From: Saccoglossus kowalevskii
Lineage: Eukaryota; Hemichordata; Enteropneusta; Harrimaniidae
Reading direction: 5' to 3'
Assembly: GCF_000003605.2 (NCBI RefSeq)
Contig: NW_003133645.1
Location: forward strand, 1 to 36,016
DNA length: 36,016 nt
Below, piece after piece: positions 12,070 to 25,319 of the stretch. The first letter of the stretch is position 1; the number at the start of each line of letters is the position of its first letter. A program made the position numbers and the translations under genes. The notes below the pieces were generated by a model, which was given only the letters and a program-made list of their open reading frames with translations, was not told the DNA's origin and made no database searches.

Positions 12070-13005
12070 TATGGCGCAGATCCGTGTCAAAATTAACGTC
12101 CATAATATGGCGCGGTGTCCATGCCAAAATTAACGTCCATAATATGGCGTGGTATCTATGTCAAAATTAATGTCCATACATGTAATATGGCGCGGTATCT
12201 ATGCCAAAATTAAAGTTCATATTATGGCGCGGTATCCATGCCAAAATTACCGTCCATAATATGGCGCGGTATCTAAGCCAAAATTAACGTCCATAATATG
12301 GCGCGGTATCCATGCCAAAATGAACGTTCATAATCTGGCGTGGTATCCATGCCAAAATTAAAGTACATAATATGGCGCGGTATCCATGTCAAAATTAACG
12401 TCCATAAAATGGCGCGGTATCCATGCCAAAATGAACATCCATAATATGGCGCGGTATCCTTGTCAAAATCAACGTCCTTAATATGGCGCGGTATCCGTGC
12501 CAAAATAAACGTCCATAATATGGCGCGGTATCCATGTCAAAATTAACGTCCATAATATGGCGCGGTATCCGTGCCAAAATCAACGTGCATAATATGGCGC
12601 GGTGTCCATGCCAAAAGTAACGTAAATATTATGGCGCAGTATACATGTCAAAATTAACATCCAGAATATGGCGCGGTATCTATGCCAAAATTAACGTCCA
12701 TAATATAGCGCAGTATCCATGCCAAAATTAATGTCCATAATATGGCACGGTATCTATGCCAAAATTAACGTCCATAATATGGCGCGGTATCTATGCCAAA
12801 TTAACGTCCATAATATTTCATGGCATCTATGCCAAAATTAACGTCCATAATATGGCGCGATATCCATGCCAAAATTAACGTCCATAATATGGCACGGTAT
12901 CGATGCCAAAATTAACGTCTTTAATATGGCGCTGTATCCATGCCAAAATTAACGTTCATAATATGGCCCGCTATCCATGCCAAAATTAACGTCCATAATA
13001 TGGCG
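12070..13005 (+). repeat. Block E segment, third lineage
   Basis: This segment matches 6858-7790 at +5,212 and 23610-24545 at +11,540. Landmarks are the ACATGT insertion at 12178, TAATCTGGCG near 12331, CATAAAATGG near 12403, AACATCC near 12435, GTAAATATTATGG near 12623 and TTTCATGG at 12816. GTAAATATTATGG also occurs near 24163 and 28935 but not in the 6-8 kb copies. The 12, 24 and 28.9-kb copies therefore form one subgroup. Confidence 0.82.
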
Positions 13006-14037
13006 TGGTATCTAAGCCAAAATTAACGTCCATAATATCGCGCGGTATCCATGCCAAAATGAACGTTCATAATATGGCGCGGTATCCATGCCAAAATTAA
13101 CGTCCAAAATATGGCGCGGTATCCATGTCAAAATTAACGTCCATAATATGGCGCGGTATCCATGCCAAAATGAACGTTCATAATATGGCGCGGTATCCAT
13201 GCCAAAATTAATGTCCATAATATGGCGCGGTATCCATGTCAAAATTAACGTCCATAATATGGCGCGGTATCCATGCCAAAATGAACGTCCATAATATGGC
13301 GCGGTATCCTTGTCAAAATCAACGTCCATAATATGGCGCGGTATCCGTGCCAAAATAAACGTCCATAATATGGCGCGGTATCCATGTCAAAATTAACGTC
13401 CATAATATGGCACGGTATCCGTGCCAAAATTAACGTGCATAATATGGCGCGGTGTCCATGCCAAAATTAACGTCCATATTATGGCGCAGTATACATGTCA
13501 AAATTAACATCCAGAATATGGCACGGTATCTATGCCAAAATTAACGTCCATAATATAGCGCAGTATCCATGCCAAAATTAATGTCCATAATATGGCACGG
13601 TATCTATGCCAAAATTAACGTCCATAATATGGCGCGGTATCTATGCCAAATTAACGTCCATAATATTTCATGGCATCTATGCCAAAATTAACGTCCATAA
13701 TATGGCGCGCTATCCATGCCAAAATTAACGTCCATAATATGGCACGGTATCCATGCCAAAATTAATGTCTTTAATATGGCGTGGTAACCATGCCAAAATT
13801 AACGTCCATAATATGGCGCGGTATCCATGCCAAAATCAACGTCCATAATATGGCACGGTATCCATGCCAAAATTAACGTCTTTAATATGGCGTGGTATCC
13901 ATGCCAAAATTAACGTCCATAATATGGCACGGTATCCATGCCAAAATTAACGTCTTTAATATGGCGCGGTATCCATGCCAAAATAAACGTCCATAATATG
14001 GCGCGGTATCCATGCCAAAATTAATGTCTTTAATATG
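13006..14037. repeat. Mosaic of E- and D-type monomers
   Basis: About 28 monomers. The first part (13012-13500) carries three GAACG units that remove the periodic minus-strand stop and create the longest open frame of the window (13012-13353, 113 codons). The second part has TTTCATGG at 13666, 850 bp after the previous one, and then repeated GTCTTTAATATGG units similar to 15990-16230. The piece ends near 14037, where a GTGGTAACC unit starts block H. There is no unique DNA. Confidence 0.65.
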
Positions 14038-14923
14038 GCGTGGTAACCATGCCAAAATGAACGTCCATAATATGGCGCGGTATCCTTGTCAAAATCAACG
14101 TCCTTAATATGGCGCGGTATTCGTGCCTAAATAAACGTCCATAATATGGCGCGGTATCCATGTCAAAATTAACGTCCATAATATGGCGCGGTATCCGTGC
14201 CAAAATTAACGTGCATAATATGGCGCGGTGTCCATGCCAAAATTAACGTCCATATTATGGCGCAGTATACATGTCAAAATTAACATCCAGAATATGGCGC
14301 GGTATCTATGCCAAAATTAATGTCCATAATATAGCGCAGTATCCATGCCAAAATTAATGTCCATAATATGGCACGGTATCTATGCCAAAATTAACGTCCA
14401 TAATATGGTGCGGTATCTATGCCAAATTAACGTCCATAATATTTCATGGCATCTATGCCAAAATTAACGTCCATAATTTGGCGCGATATCCATGCCCAAA
14501 TTAACGTCCATAATATGGCACGGTATCCATGCCAAAATTAACGTCTTTAATATGGCGTGGTAACCATGCCAAAATTAACGTCCATAATATGTCGCGGTAT
14601 CCATGCTAAAATCAACGTCCATAATATGGCACGGTTTCCATGCCAAAATTAACGTCTTTAATATGGAGTGGTATCCATGCCAAAATTAACGTCCATAATA
14701 TGGCACGGTATCCACGCCAAAATTAACGTCTTTAATATGGCGCGGTATCCATGCCAAAATTAACGTCCATAATATGGCGTGGTATCCATGCCAAAATGAA
14801 CGTTCATAATATGGCGCGGTATCCATGCCAAAATTAACGACCATAATATGGCGCGGTATCCATGCCAAAATCAACGTCCATAATATGGCGCGGTATCGAT
14901 GCCAAAATCAACGTCCATAATAT
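14038..14923 (+). repeat. Higher-order block H, copy 2
   Basis: Aligns with 8050-8935 at +5,988. TAACC is at 14044, TTTCATGG at 14442 and TATCCACGCC near 14708. It joins GTGGTAACC (preceded by GTCTTTAATATGG) to AAAATGAACGTCC. Its left neighbour differs from that of copy 1, so the block moved as a unit. The part after 14442 also aligns with 29867 onward at +15,425. Confidence 0.8.
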
Positions 14924-14924
14924 G

Positions 14925-15375
14925 GCGCGGTATCCATGCCAAGATTAACGTGCATATTATGGCGCGGAATCCATGTTAAAATTAACGTTCATAATATGGC
15001 GCGGTATCCATGCCAAAATCAATGTCCATAATATGGCGCGATATCCATGCAAAAATCAACGTCCATAATATGGCACGGTATCCATGCCAAGATTAACGTG
15101 CATATTATGGCGCGGAATCCATGTTAAAATTAACATCCATAATATGGCGTGGTATCCATGGCAAAATTAACGTCCATAATATCGCGCAGATCCGTGCCAA
15201 AATTAACGTCCATAATATGGCGCGGTGTCCATGCCAAAATTAACGTCCATAATATGGCGTGGTATCTATGTCAAAATTAATGTCCATAATATGGCACGGT
15301 ATCTATGCCAAAATTAAAGTTCATATTATGGCGAGGTATCCATGCCAAAATTAACGTCCATAATATGGTGCGGTA
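14925..15375 (+). repeat. Block F, copy 2, with three extra monomers
   Basis: Same order of variants as copy 1 (AATGTCC at 15021). After the GCGCAGATCCG 36-mer near 15183 there are three additional monomers (GCGCGGTGTCC, GCGTGGTATCTATGTC, GCACGG) before AAAGTTCATATTATGGCGAGG. The copies at 25.9 and 30.6 kb go directly from GCAGATCCG to AAAGTTC. That 111-bp difference explains why the offset to the 30-kb region drops from 15,425 to 15,314 here. Confidence 0.78.
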
Positions 15376-15376
15376 T

Positions 15377-17205
15377 CTAAGCCAAAATTAACGTCCATAA
15401 TATGGCGCGGTATCCATGCCAAAATGAACGTTCATAATATGGCGCGGTATCCATGCCAAAATTAATGTCCATAATATGGCGCGGTATCCATGTCAAAATT
15501 AACGTCCATAATATGGCGCGGTATCCATGCCAAAATGAACGTCCATAATATGGCGCGGTATCCTTGTCAAAATCAACGTCCATAATATGGCGCGGTATCC
15601 GTGCCAAAATAAACGTCCATAATATGGCGCGGTATCCATGTCAAAATTAACGTCCATAATATGGCGCGGTATCCGTGCCAAAATTAACGTGCATAATATG
15701 GCACGGTGTCCATGCCAAAATTAACGTCCATATTATGGCGCAGTATACATGTCAAAATTAACATCCAGAATATGGCACGGTATCTATGCCAAAATTAACG
15801 TCCATAATATAGCGCAGTATCCATGCCAAAATTAATGTCCATAATATGGCACGGTATCTATGCCAAAATTAACGTCCATAATATGGCGCGGTATCTATGC
15901 CAAATTAACGTCCATAATATTTCATGGCATCTATGCCAAAATTAACGTCCATAATATGGCGCGCTATCCATGCCAAAATTAACGTCCATAATATGGCACG
16001 GTATCCATGCCAAAATTAATGTCTTTAATATGGCGTGGTAACCATGCCAAAATTAACGTCCATAATATGGCGCGGTATCCATGCCAAAATCAACGTCCAT
16101 AATATGGCACGGTATCCATGCCAAAATTAACGTCTTTAATATGGCGTGGTATCCATGCCAAAATTAACGTCCATAATATGGCACGGTATCCATGCCAAAA
16201 TTAACGTCTTTAATATGGCGCGGTATCCATGCCAAAATAAACGTCCATAATATGGCGCGGTATCCATGCCAAAATGAACGTTCATAATATGGCGCGGTAT
16301 CCATGCCAAAATTAACGACCATAATATGGCGCGGTATCCATGTCAAAATTAACGTCCATAATATGGCGCGGTATCCATGCCAAAATCAACGTCCATAATA
16401 TGGCGCGGTATCCTTGTCAAAATCAACGTCCTTAATATGGCGCGGTATCCGTGCCAAAATAAACGTCCATAATATGGCACGGTATCCATGTCAAAATTAA
16501 CGTCCATAATATGGCGCGGTATCCGTGCCAAAATTAACGTGCATAATATGGCGCGGTGTCCATGCCAAAATTAACGTCCATATTATGGCGCAGAATACAT
16601 GTCAAAATTAACATCCAGAATATGGCGCGGTATCTATGCCAAAATTAACGTCCATAATATAGCGCAGTATCCATGCCAAAATTAATGTCCATAATATGGT
16701 ACGGTATCTATGGCAAAATTAACGTCCATAATATGGCGCGGTATCTATGCCAAATTAACGTCCATAATATTTCATGGCATCTATGCCAAAATTAACGTCC
16801 ATAATATGGCGAGATATCCATGCCAAAATTAACGTCCATAATATGGCACGGTATCGATGCCAAAATTAACGTCTTTAATATGTCGCTGTATCCATGCCAA
16901 AATTAACGTTCATAATATGGCCCGCTATCCATGCCAAAATTAACGTCCATAATATGGTGTGGAATCCATGGCAAAATTAACGTCCATAATATGGCGCGGT
17001 ATCCATGGCAAAATTAACGTCCATAATATGGCGCGGTATCCGTGCCAAAATTAACGTCCATAATATGGCGCGGTGTCCATGCCAAAATTAACGTTGATAA
17101 TATGGCGCGGTATCCATGTCGAAATTAACGTCCATAATATGGCACGGTATCCGTGCCAAAATTAACGTGCATAATATGGCGCGGTGTCCATGCCAAAATT
17201 AACGT
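15377..17205 (+). repeat. Higher-order block D, copy 1
   Basis: About 49 monomers. It aligns at +4,838 with 20500-22008 (from about 15662) and at +15,314 with 30691-32520 throughout. Landmarks are TTTCATGG at 15920 and 16770 (850 bp apart), several GTCTTTAATATGG units, ATATGTCGCTG near 16880 and GTTGATA at 17093. Its first 300 bp also match 25919 onward at +10,542. Confidence 0.83.
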
Positions 17206-17251
17206 CCATATTATGGCGCAGTATACATGTCAAAATTAACATCCAGAATAT

Positions 17252-19865
17252 GGCGCGGTATCTATGCCAAAATTAATGTCCATAATATAGCGCAGTATCC
17301 ATGCCAAAATTAATGTCCATAATATGGCACGGTATCTATGGCAAAATTAACGTCCATAATATGGCGCAGTATCTATGCCAAATTAACGTCCATAATATTT
17401 CATGGCATCTATGCCAAAATTAACGTCCATAATATGGCGCGATATCCATGCCAAAATTAACGTCCATAATATGGCACGGTATCGATGCCAAAATTAACGT
17501 CTTTAATATGGCGCTGTATCCATGCCAAAATTAACGTTCATAATATGGCCCGCTATCCATGCCAAAATTAACGTCCATAATATGGTGTGGAATCCATGGC
17601 AAAATTAACGTCCATAATATGGTGCGGTATCCATGGCAAAATTAACGTCCATAATATGGCGCGGTATCCGTGCCAAAATTAACGTCCATAATATGGCGCG
17701 GTGTCCATGCCAAAATTAACGTTGATAATATGGCGCGGTATCCATGTCAAAATTCACGTCCATAATAAGACGCGGTATCCATGCCAAAATTAACGTCCAT
17801 AATATGGCGCGGTATCCGTGCCAAAATTAACGTCCATAATATGGTGCGGTATCCATGTCAAAATTAACATCCATAATACGTTGTGGTATCTATGCCAAAA
17901 TTAACGTCCATAATATGGCACGGTATCTATGCCAAAATTAACGTCCATAATATGGCGCGGTATCTATGCCAAATTAACGTCCATAATATGGCAAGGTATC
18001 TATGCCAAAATTAACGTCCATAATATGGCACGGTATCTATGCCAAAATTAATGTCCATAATATGGTGCTGTATCCATGCCAAAATTAATGTTCATAATAT
18101 GGCGCGGTATCCATGCCAAAATTAACGTCCATAATATGGCACGGTATCCATGTCAAAATTAACGTCCATAATATGGCGCGGTATCCATGCCAAAATTAAC
18201 ATGCATAATATGGCGCGGTGTCCATGCCAAAATTAACGTCCATATTATGGCGCAGTATACATGTCAAAATTAACATCCATAATATGGCGTGGTATCCATG
18301 CCAAAATTAATGTCCATAATATGGCACGGTATCTGTGCCAAAATTAACGTTCATAATATGGCGCGGTATCTATGCCAAATTAACGTCCATAATATGGCAC
18401 GATATGTATGCCAAAATTAACGTCCATAATATGGCGCGGTATCCATGTCAAAATTAACGTCCATAATATGGCGCGGTATCCATGCCAAAATTAACGTCCA
18501 TAATATGGCGCGGTATCCATGCCAAAATTAACGTCTATAATATGGCGTGGTATCCATGCCAAAATTAACGTCCATAATATGGCGCAGTATCCATGCCAAA
18601 ATCAACGTCCATAATATGGCGCGGTATCCATGCCAAAATCAACGTCCATAATATGGCGCGGTATCCATGCCAAGATTAACGTGCATATTATGGCGCTGTA
18701 TCCATGTTAAAATTAACGTCCATAATATGGCGCGGTATCCATGCCAAAAATAACATCCATAATATGGCGCGGTATCCATGCCAAAATTAACGTCCATAAT
18801 ATGGCACGGTATCTATGCCAAAATTAACGTCCATAATATGGCGCGATATCTATGACAAATTAATGTCCATAATATGGCGTCGTATCCATGTCAAAATTAA
18901 CGTCCATAATATGGCGCGGTATCCGTGCCAAAAATAACGTCCATAATATGGCGCGGTATCCATGCCAAAATCAACGTCCATAATATGGCACGGTATCCAT
19001 GCCAAAATTAACGTCCATAATATGGCACGGTATCTATGCCAAAATTAACGTCCATAATATGGCGCAGTATCCATGTCTAAATTAATGTCCATAATATGGC
19101 GCGGTATCCATGCCAAGATTAACGTGCATATTATGGCGTGGAATCCATGTTAAAATTAACGTCCATAATATGGCGTGGTATCCATGGCAAAATTAACGTC
19201 CATAATATGGCGCAGATCCGTGCCAAAATTAACGTCCATAATATGGCGCGGTGTCCATGCCAAAATTAACGTCCATAATATGGCGTGGTATCTATGTCAA
19301 AATTAATGTCCATAATATGGCGCGGTATCTATGCCAAAATTAAAGTTCATATTATGGTCGGTATCCATGCCAAAATTAACGTCCATAATATGGCGCGGTA
19401 TCTAAGCCAAAATTAAAGTCCATAATATGGCGCGGTATCCATGCCAAAATGAACGTTCATAATATGGCGCGGTATCCATGCCAAAATTAACGTCCATAAT
19501 ATGGCGTGGTATCCATGTCAAAATTAACGTCCATAATATGGCGCGGTATCCATGCCAAAATAAACGTCCATAATATGGCGCGGTATCCATGTCAAAATTA
19601 ACGTCCATACTATGGCGCGGTATCCGTGACAAAATTAATGTGCATAATATGGCGCGGTGTCCATGCCAAAATTAACGTCCATATTATGGCGCAGTATACA
19701 TGTCAAAATTAACATCCAGAATATGGCGCGGTATCTATGCCAAAATTAACGTCCATAATATAGTGCAGTATCCATGCCAAAATTAATGTCCATAATATGG
19801 CACGGTATCTATGCCAAAATTAACGTCCATAATATGGTGCGGTATCTATGCCAAATTAACGTCCA
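17252..19865 (+). repeat. Higher-order block B, copy 2
   Basis: Matches 8935-11697. TTTCATGG is at 17398, GTTGATA at 17721, AAGACGCGG at 17767 and ACGTTGTGG at 17878, all +8,317. Near 18270 it lacks one monomer present near 9970, and it has gained others near 18520. A one-base deletion gives GGTCGGTATCC at about 19357 where the sister copies have GGTGCGGTATCC. A TTTCATGG monomer follows at 19871, which copy 1 lacks at that spot. Confidence 0.83.
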
Positions 19866-20499
19866 TAATATTTCATGGCATCTATGCCAAAATTAACGTC
19901 CATAATATGGCGCGGTATGTATGCCAAAATTAAAGTCCATATTATGGCGCGGTATACATGCCAAAATTAACGTCCATAATATGGCGCGGTATCCATGGCA
20001 AAATTAACGTCCATAATATGGCGCGTTATCCGTGCCAAAATTAACGTCCATAATATGGCGCGGTGTCCATGCCAAAATTAACGTCCATAATATGGCGCGG
20101 TATCTATGTCAAAATTAACGTCCATAATATGGCGCCGTATCTATGTCAAAATTAACGTCCATAATATGGCGCGGTATGTATGCCAAAATTAAAGTCCATA
20201 TTATGGCACGGCATCCATGCCAAAATTAACGTCCATAATATGGCACGGTATCTATGCCAAAATTAACGTCCATAATATGGCGCGGTATCCGTGCCAAAAT
20301 TAACGTCCATAATATGGTGCGGTATCCATGTCAAAATTAACGTCCATAATACGTTGTGGTATCCATGTCAAAATTAACGTCCATAATATGGCGCAGTATC
20401 CATGTCAAAATTAACGTCCATAATATGGCGCAGTATCTATGCCAAAATAAACGTCCATAATATGGCACGGTATCCATGTCAAAATTAACGTCCATAATA
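19866..20499. repeat. Locally distinct monomers, mostly private to this spot
   Basis: About 17 monomers with combinations not found elsewhere in the window. GCGGTATGTATGCC followed by AAAGTCCATATTATGG occurs at 19912 and 20171, exactly 259 bp or seven monomers apart. Other private forms are GCGCCGTATC near 20132, GCGTTATCC near 20023 and ATATTGCGCGG near 20498. An ACGTTGTGG unit at 20351 resembles the block A landmark but sits in a different context. No open frame or unique DNA of note. Confidence 0.65.
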
Positions 20500-22008
20500 T
20501 TGCGCGGTATCCGTGCCAAAATTAACGTGCATAATATGGCGCGGTGTCCATGCCAAAATTAACGTCCATATTATGGCGCAGTATACATGTCAAAATTAAC
20601 ATCCAGAATATGGCACGGTATCTATGCCAAAATTAATGTCCATAATATAGCGCAGTATCCATGCCAAAATTAATGTCCATAATATGGCACGGTATCTATG
20701 CCAAAATTAACGTCCATAATATGGCGCGGTATCTATGCCAAATTAACGTCCATAATATTTCATGGCATCTATGCCAAAATTAACGTCCATAATATGGCGC
20801 GCTATCCATGCCAAAATTAACGTCCATAATATGGCACGGTATCCATGCCAAAATTAATGTCTTTAAAATGGCGTGGTAACCATGCCAAAATTAACGTCCA
20901 TAATATGGCGCGGTATCCATGCCAAAATCAACGTCCATAATATGGCACGGTATCCATGCCAAAATTAACGTCTTTAATATGGCGTGGTATCCATGCCAAA
21001 ATTAACGTCCATAATATGGCACGGTATCCATGCCAAAATTAACGTCTTTAATATGGCGCGGTATCCATGCCAAAATAAACGTCCATAATATGGCGCGGTA
21101 TCCATGCCAAAATGAACGTTCATAATATGGCGCGGTATCCATGCCAAAATTAACGACCATAATATGGCGCGGTATCCATGTCAAAATTAACGTCCATAAT
21201 ATGGCGCGGTATCCATGCCAAAATCAACGTCCATAATATGGCGCGGTATCCTTGTCAAAATCAACGTCCTTAATATGGCGCGGTATCCGTGCCAAAATAA
21301 ACGTCCATAATATGGCGCGGTATCCATGTCAAAATTAACGTCCATAATATGGCGCGGTATCCGTGCCAAAATTAACGTGCATAATATGGCGCGGTGTCCA
21401 TGCCAAAATTAACGTCCATATTATGGCGCAGAATACATGTCAAAATTAACATCCAGAATATGGCGCGGTATCTATGCCAAAATTAACGTCCATAATATAG
21501 CGCAGTATCCATGCCAAAAAAAATGTCCATAATATGGTACGGTATCTATGGCAAAATTAACGTCCATAATATGGCGCGGTATCTATGCCAAATTAACGTC
21601 CATAATATTTCATGGCATCTATGCCAAAATTAACGTCCATAATATGGCGCGATATCCATGCCAAAATTAACGTCCATAATATGGCACGGTATCGATGCCA
21701 AAATTAACGTCTTTAATATGTCGCTGTATCCATGCCAAAATTAACGTTCATAATATGGCCCGCTATCCATGCCAAAATTAACGTCCATAATATGGCGCGG
21801 TATCCATGGCAAAATTAACGTCCATAATATGGCGCGGTATCCGTGCCAAAATTAACGTCCATAATATGGCGCGGTGTCCATGCCAAAATTAACGTTGATA
21901 ATATGGCGCGGTATCCATGTCGAAATTAACGTCCATAATATGGCACGGTATCCGTGCCAAAATTAACGTGCATAATATGGCGCGGTGTCCATGCCAAAAT
22001 TAACGTCT
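20500..22008 (+). repeat. Higher-order block D, copy 2
   Basis: Aligns with 15662-17205 at +4,838, then +4,801 after the loss of one monomer before GTTGATA at 21894. TTTCATGG is at 20758 and 21608. A private run of eight A (ATGCCAAAAAAAATG, near 21511) replaces CCAAAATTAATG by a TT to AA change. The block ends at about 22008, where the pattern switches from GTGTCC/GTCC to GTCTTTAATATGG and block E begins. Confidence 0.83.
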
Positions 22009-22013
22009 TTAAT

Positions 22014-25000
22014 ATGGCGTGGTATCCATGCCAAAATAAACGTCCATAATATGGCGCGGCATCCATGCCAAAATGAACGTTCATAATATGGCGCGGTATC
22101 CATGCCAAAATTAACGACCATAATATGGCGCGGTATCCATGTCAAAATTAACGTCCATAATATGGCGCGGTATCCATGCCAAAATCAACGTCCATAATAT
22201 GGCGCGGTATTCATGCCAAGATTAACGTGCATATTATGGCGCGGAATCCATGTTAAAATTAACGTCCATAATATGGCGCGGTATCCATGCCAAAATCAAC
22301 GTCCATAATATGGCGCAATACCCATGCAAAAATCAACGTCCATAATATGGCGCGGTATCCATGCCAAGATTAACGTGCATATTATGGCGCGGAATCCATG
22401 TTAAAATTAACGTCCATAATATGGTGTGGTATCCATGGCAAAATTAACGTCCATAATATGGCGCAGATCCGTGCCAAAATTAACGTCCATAATATGGCGC
22501 GGTGTCCATGCCAAAATTAACGTCCATAATATGGCGTGGTATCTATGTCAAAATTAATGTCCATACATGTAATATGGCGCGGTATCTATGCCAAAATTAA
22601 AGTTCATATTATGGCGCGGTATCCATGCCAAAATTAACGTCCATAATATGGCGCGGTATCTAAGCCAAAATTAACATCCATAATATGGCGCGGTATCCAT
22701 GCCAAAATGAACGTTCATAATCTGGCGTGGTATCCATGCCAAAATTAAAGTCCATAATATGGCGCGGTATCCATGTCAAAATTAACGTCCATAATATGGC
22801 GCGGTATCCATGCCAAAATGAACGTCCATAATATGGCACGGTATCGATGCCAAAATTAACGTCTTTAATATGGCGTTGTATCCATGCCACAATTAACGTT
22901 CATAATATGGCCCGCTATCCATGCCAAAATTAACGTCCATAATATGGCAGGGTATCTATGTCAAAATTAATGTCCATAATATGGCGTGGTATCTATGCCA
23001 AAATTAAAGTTCATATTATGGCGCGGTATCCATGCCAAAATTAACATCCATAATATGGCGCGGTATCTAAGCCAAAATTAACGTCCATAATATCGCGCGG
23101 TATCCATGCCAAAATGAACGTTCATAATATGGCGCGGTATCCATGCCAAAATTAACGTCCAAAATATGGCGCGGTATCCATGTCAAAATTAACGTCCATA
23201 ATATGGCGCGGTATCCATGCCAAAATGAACGTCCATAATATGGCGTGGTATCCTTGTCAAAATCAACGTCCTTAATATGGCGCGGTATCCGTGCCTAAAT
23301 AAACGTCCATAATATGCCGCGGTATCCATGTCAAAATTAACGTCCATAATATGGCGCTGTATCCGTGCCAAAATTAACATGCATAATATGGCGCGGTGTC
23401 CATGCCAAAATTAACGTCCATATTATGGCGCAGTATACATGTCAAAATTAACATCCAGAATATGGCGCGGTATCCATGCCAAAATCAACGTCCATAATAT
23501 GGCGCGATATCCATGCAAAAATCAACGTCCATAATATGGCGCGGTATCCATGCCAAGATTAACGTGCATATTATGGTGCGGAATCCATGTTAAAATTAAC
23601 GTCCATAATATGGTGTGGTATCCGTGTCAAAATTAACGTCCATAATATGGCGCGGTGTCCATGCCAAAATTAACGTCCATAATATGGCGTGGTATCTATG
23701 TCAAAATTAATGTCCATACATGTAATATGGCGCGGTATCTATGCCAAAATTAAAGTTCATATTATGGCGCGGTATCCATGCCAAAATTACCGTCCATAAT
23801 ATGGCGCGGTATCTAAGCCAAAATTAACGTCCATAATATGGCGCGGTATCCATGCCAAAATGAACGTTCATAATCTGGCGTGGTATCCATGCCAAAATTA
23901 AAGTACATAATATGGCGCGGTATCCATGTCAAAATTAACGTCCATAAAATGGCGCGGTATCCATGCCAAAATGAACATCCATAATATGGCGCGGTATCCT
24001 TGTCAAAATCAACGTCCTTAATATGGCGCGGTATCCGTGCCAAAATAAACGTCCATAATATGGCGCGGTATCCATGTCAAAATTAACGTCCATAATATGG
24101 CGCGGTATCCGTGCCAAAATCAACGTGCATAATATGGCGCGGTGTCCATGCCAAAATTAACGTAAATATTATGGCGCAATATACATGTCAAAATTAACAT
24201 CCAGAATATGGCGCGGTATCTATGCCAAAATTAACGTCCATAATATAGCGCAGTATCCATGCCAAAATTAATGTCCATAATATGGCACGGTATCTATGCC
24301 AAAATTAACGTCCATAATATGGCGCGGTATCTATGCCAAATTAACGTCCATAATATTTCATGGCATCTATGCCAAAATTAACGTCCATAATATGGCGCGA
24401 TATCCATGCCAAAATTAACGTCCATAATATGGCACGGTATCGATGCCAAAATTAACGTCTTTAATATGGCGCTGTATCCATGCCAAAATTAACGTTCATA
24501 ATATGGCCCGCTATCCATGCCAAAATTAACGTCCATAATATGGCGTGGTATCTAAGCCAAAATTAACGTCCATAATATCGCGCGGTATCCATGCCAAAAT
24601 GAACGTTCATAATATGGCGCGGTATCCATGCCAAAATTAACGTCCAAAATATGGCGCGGTATCCATGTCAAAATTAACGTCCATAATATGGCGTGGTATC
24701 CATGCCAAAATGAACGTCCATAATATGGCGCGGTATCCTTGTCAAAATCAACGTCCTTAATATGGCGCGGTATTCGTGCCTAAATAAACGTCCATAATAT
24801 GGCGCGGTATCCATGTCAAAATTAACGTCCATAATATGGCGCGGTATCCGTGCCAAAATTAACGTGCATAATATGGCGCGGTGTCCATGCCAAAATTAAC
24901 GTCCATATTATGGCGCAGTATACATGTCAAAATTAACATCCAGAAATATGGCGCGGTATCTATGCCAAAATTAATGTCCATATATAGCGCAGTATCCATG

Positions 25001-25319
25001 CCAAAATTAATGTCCATAATATGGCACGGTATCTATGCCAAAATTAACGTCCATAATATGGTGCGGTATCTATGCCAAATTAACGTCCATAATATTTCAT
25101 GGCATCTATGCCAAAATTAACGTCCATAATTTGGCGCGATATCCATGCCAAAATTAACGTCCATAATATGGCACGGTATCCATGCCAAAATTAACGTCTT
25201 TAATATGGCGTGGTAACCATGCCAAAATTAACGTCCATAATATGTCGCGGTATCCATGCCAAAATCAACGTCCATAATATGGCACGGTTTCCATGCCAAA
25301 ATTAACGTCTTTAATATGG
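22014..25319 (+). repeat. Block E in unduplicated (ancestral) arrangement
   Basis: Aligns with 2670 onward at +19,344, then +19,308 after losing 36 bp near 23620, then +19,197 after losing 111 bp near 24550. GGCCCGC at 22909 corresponds to the left breakpoint (3567), and GTCTTTAATATGG/AGTGG at 25307-25324 to the right breakpoint (8679). These are 2,409 bp apart, exactly 2,556 minus 147, so the segment occurs once here. One extra A (CAGAAATATGG, about 24944) and one missing A (CCATATATAG, about 24980) are private to this copy. Confidence 0.85.

Noticed and set aside
13012..13353. Protein-coding gene on the minus strand with a repeated peptide
   Set aside because: The frame exists only because three stop-removing monomer variants are adjacent. 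It has no flanking gene signals and the same peptide cycle appears in every frame of the array.
24881..25120. Plus-strand 79-codon frame
   Set aside because: It depends on two private one-base indels near 24944 and 24980. The partner copy 4,772 bp away has no such frame.
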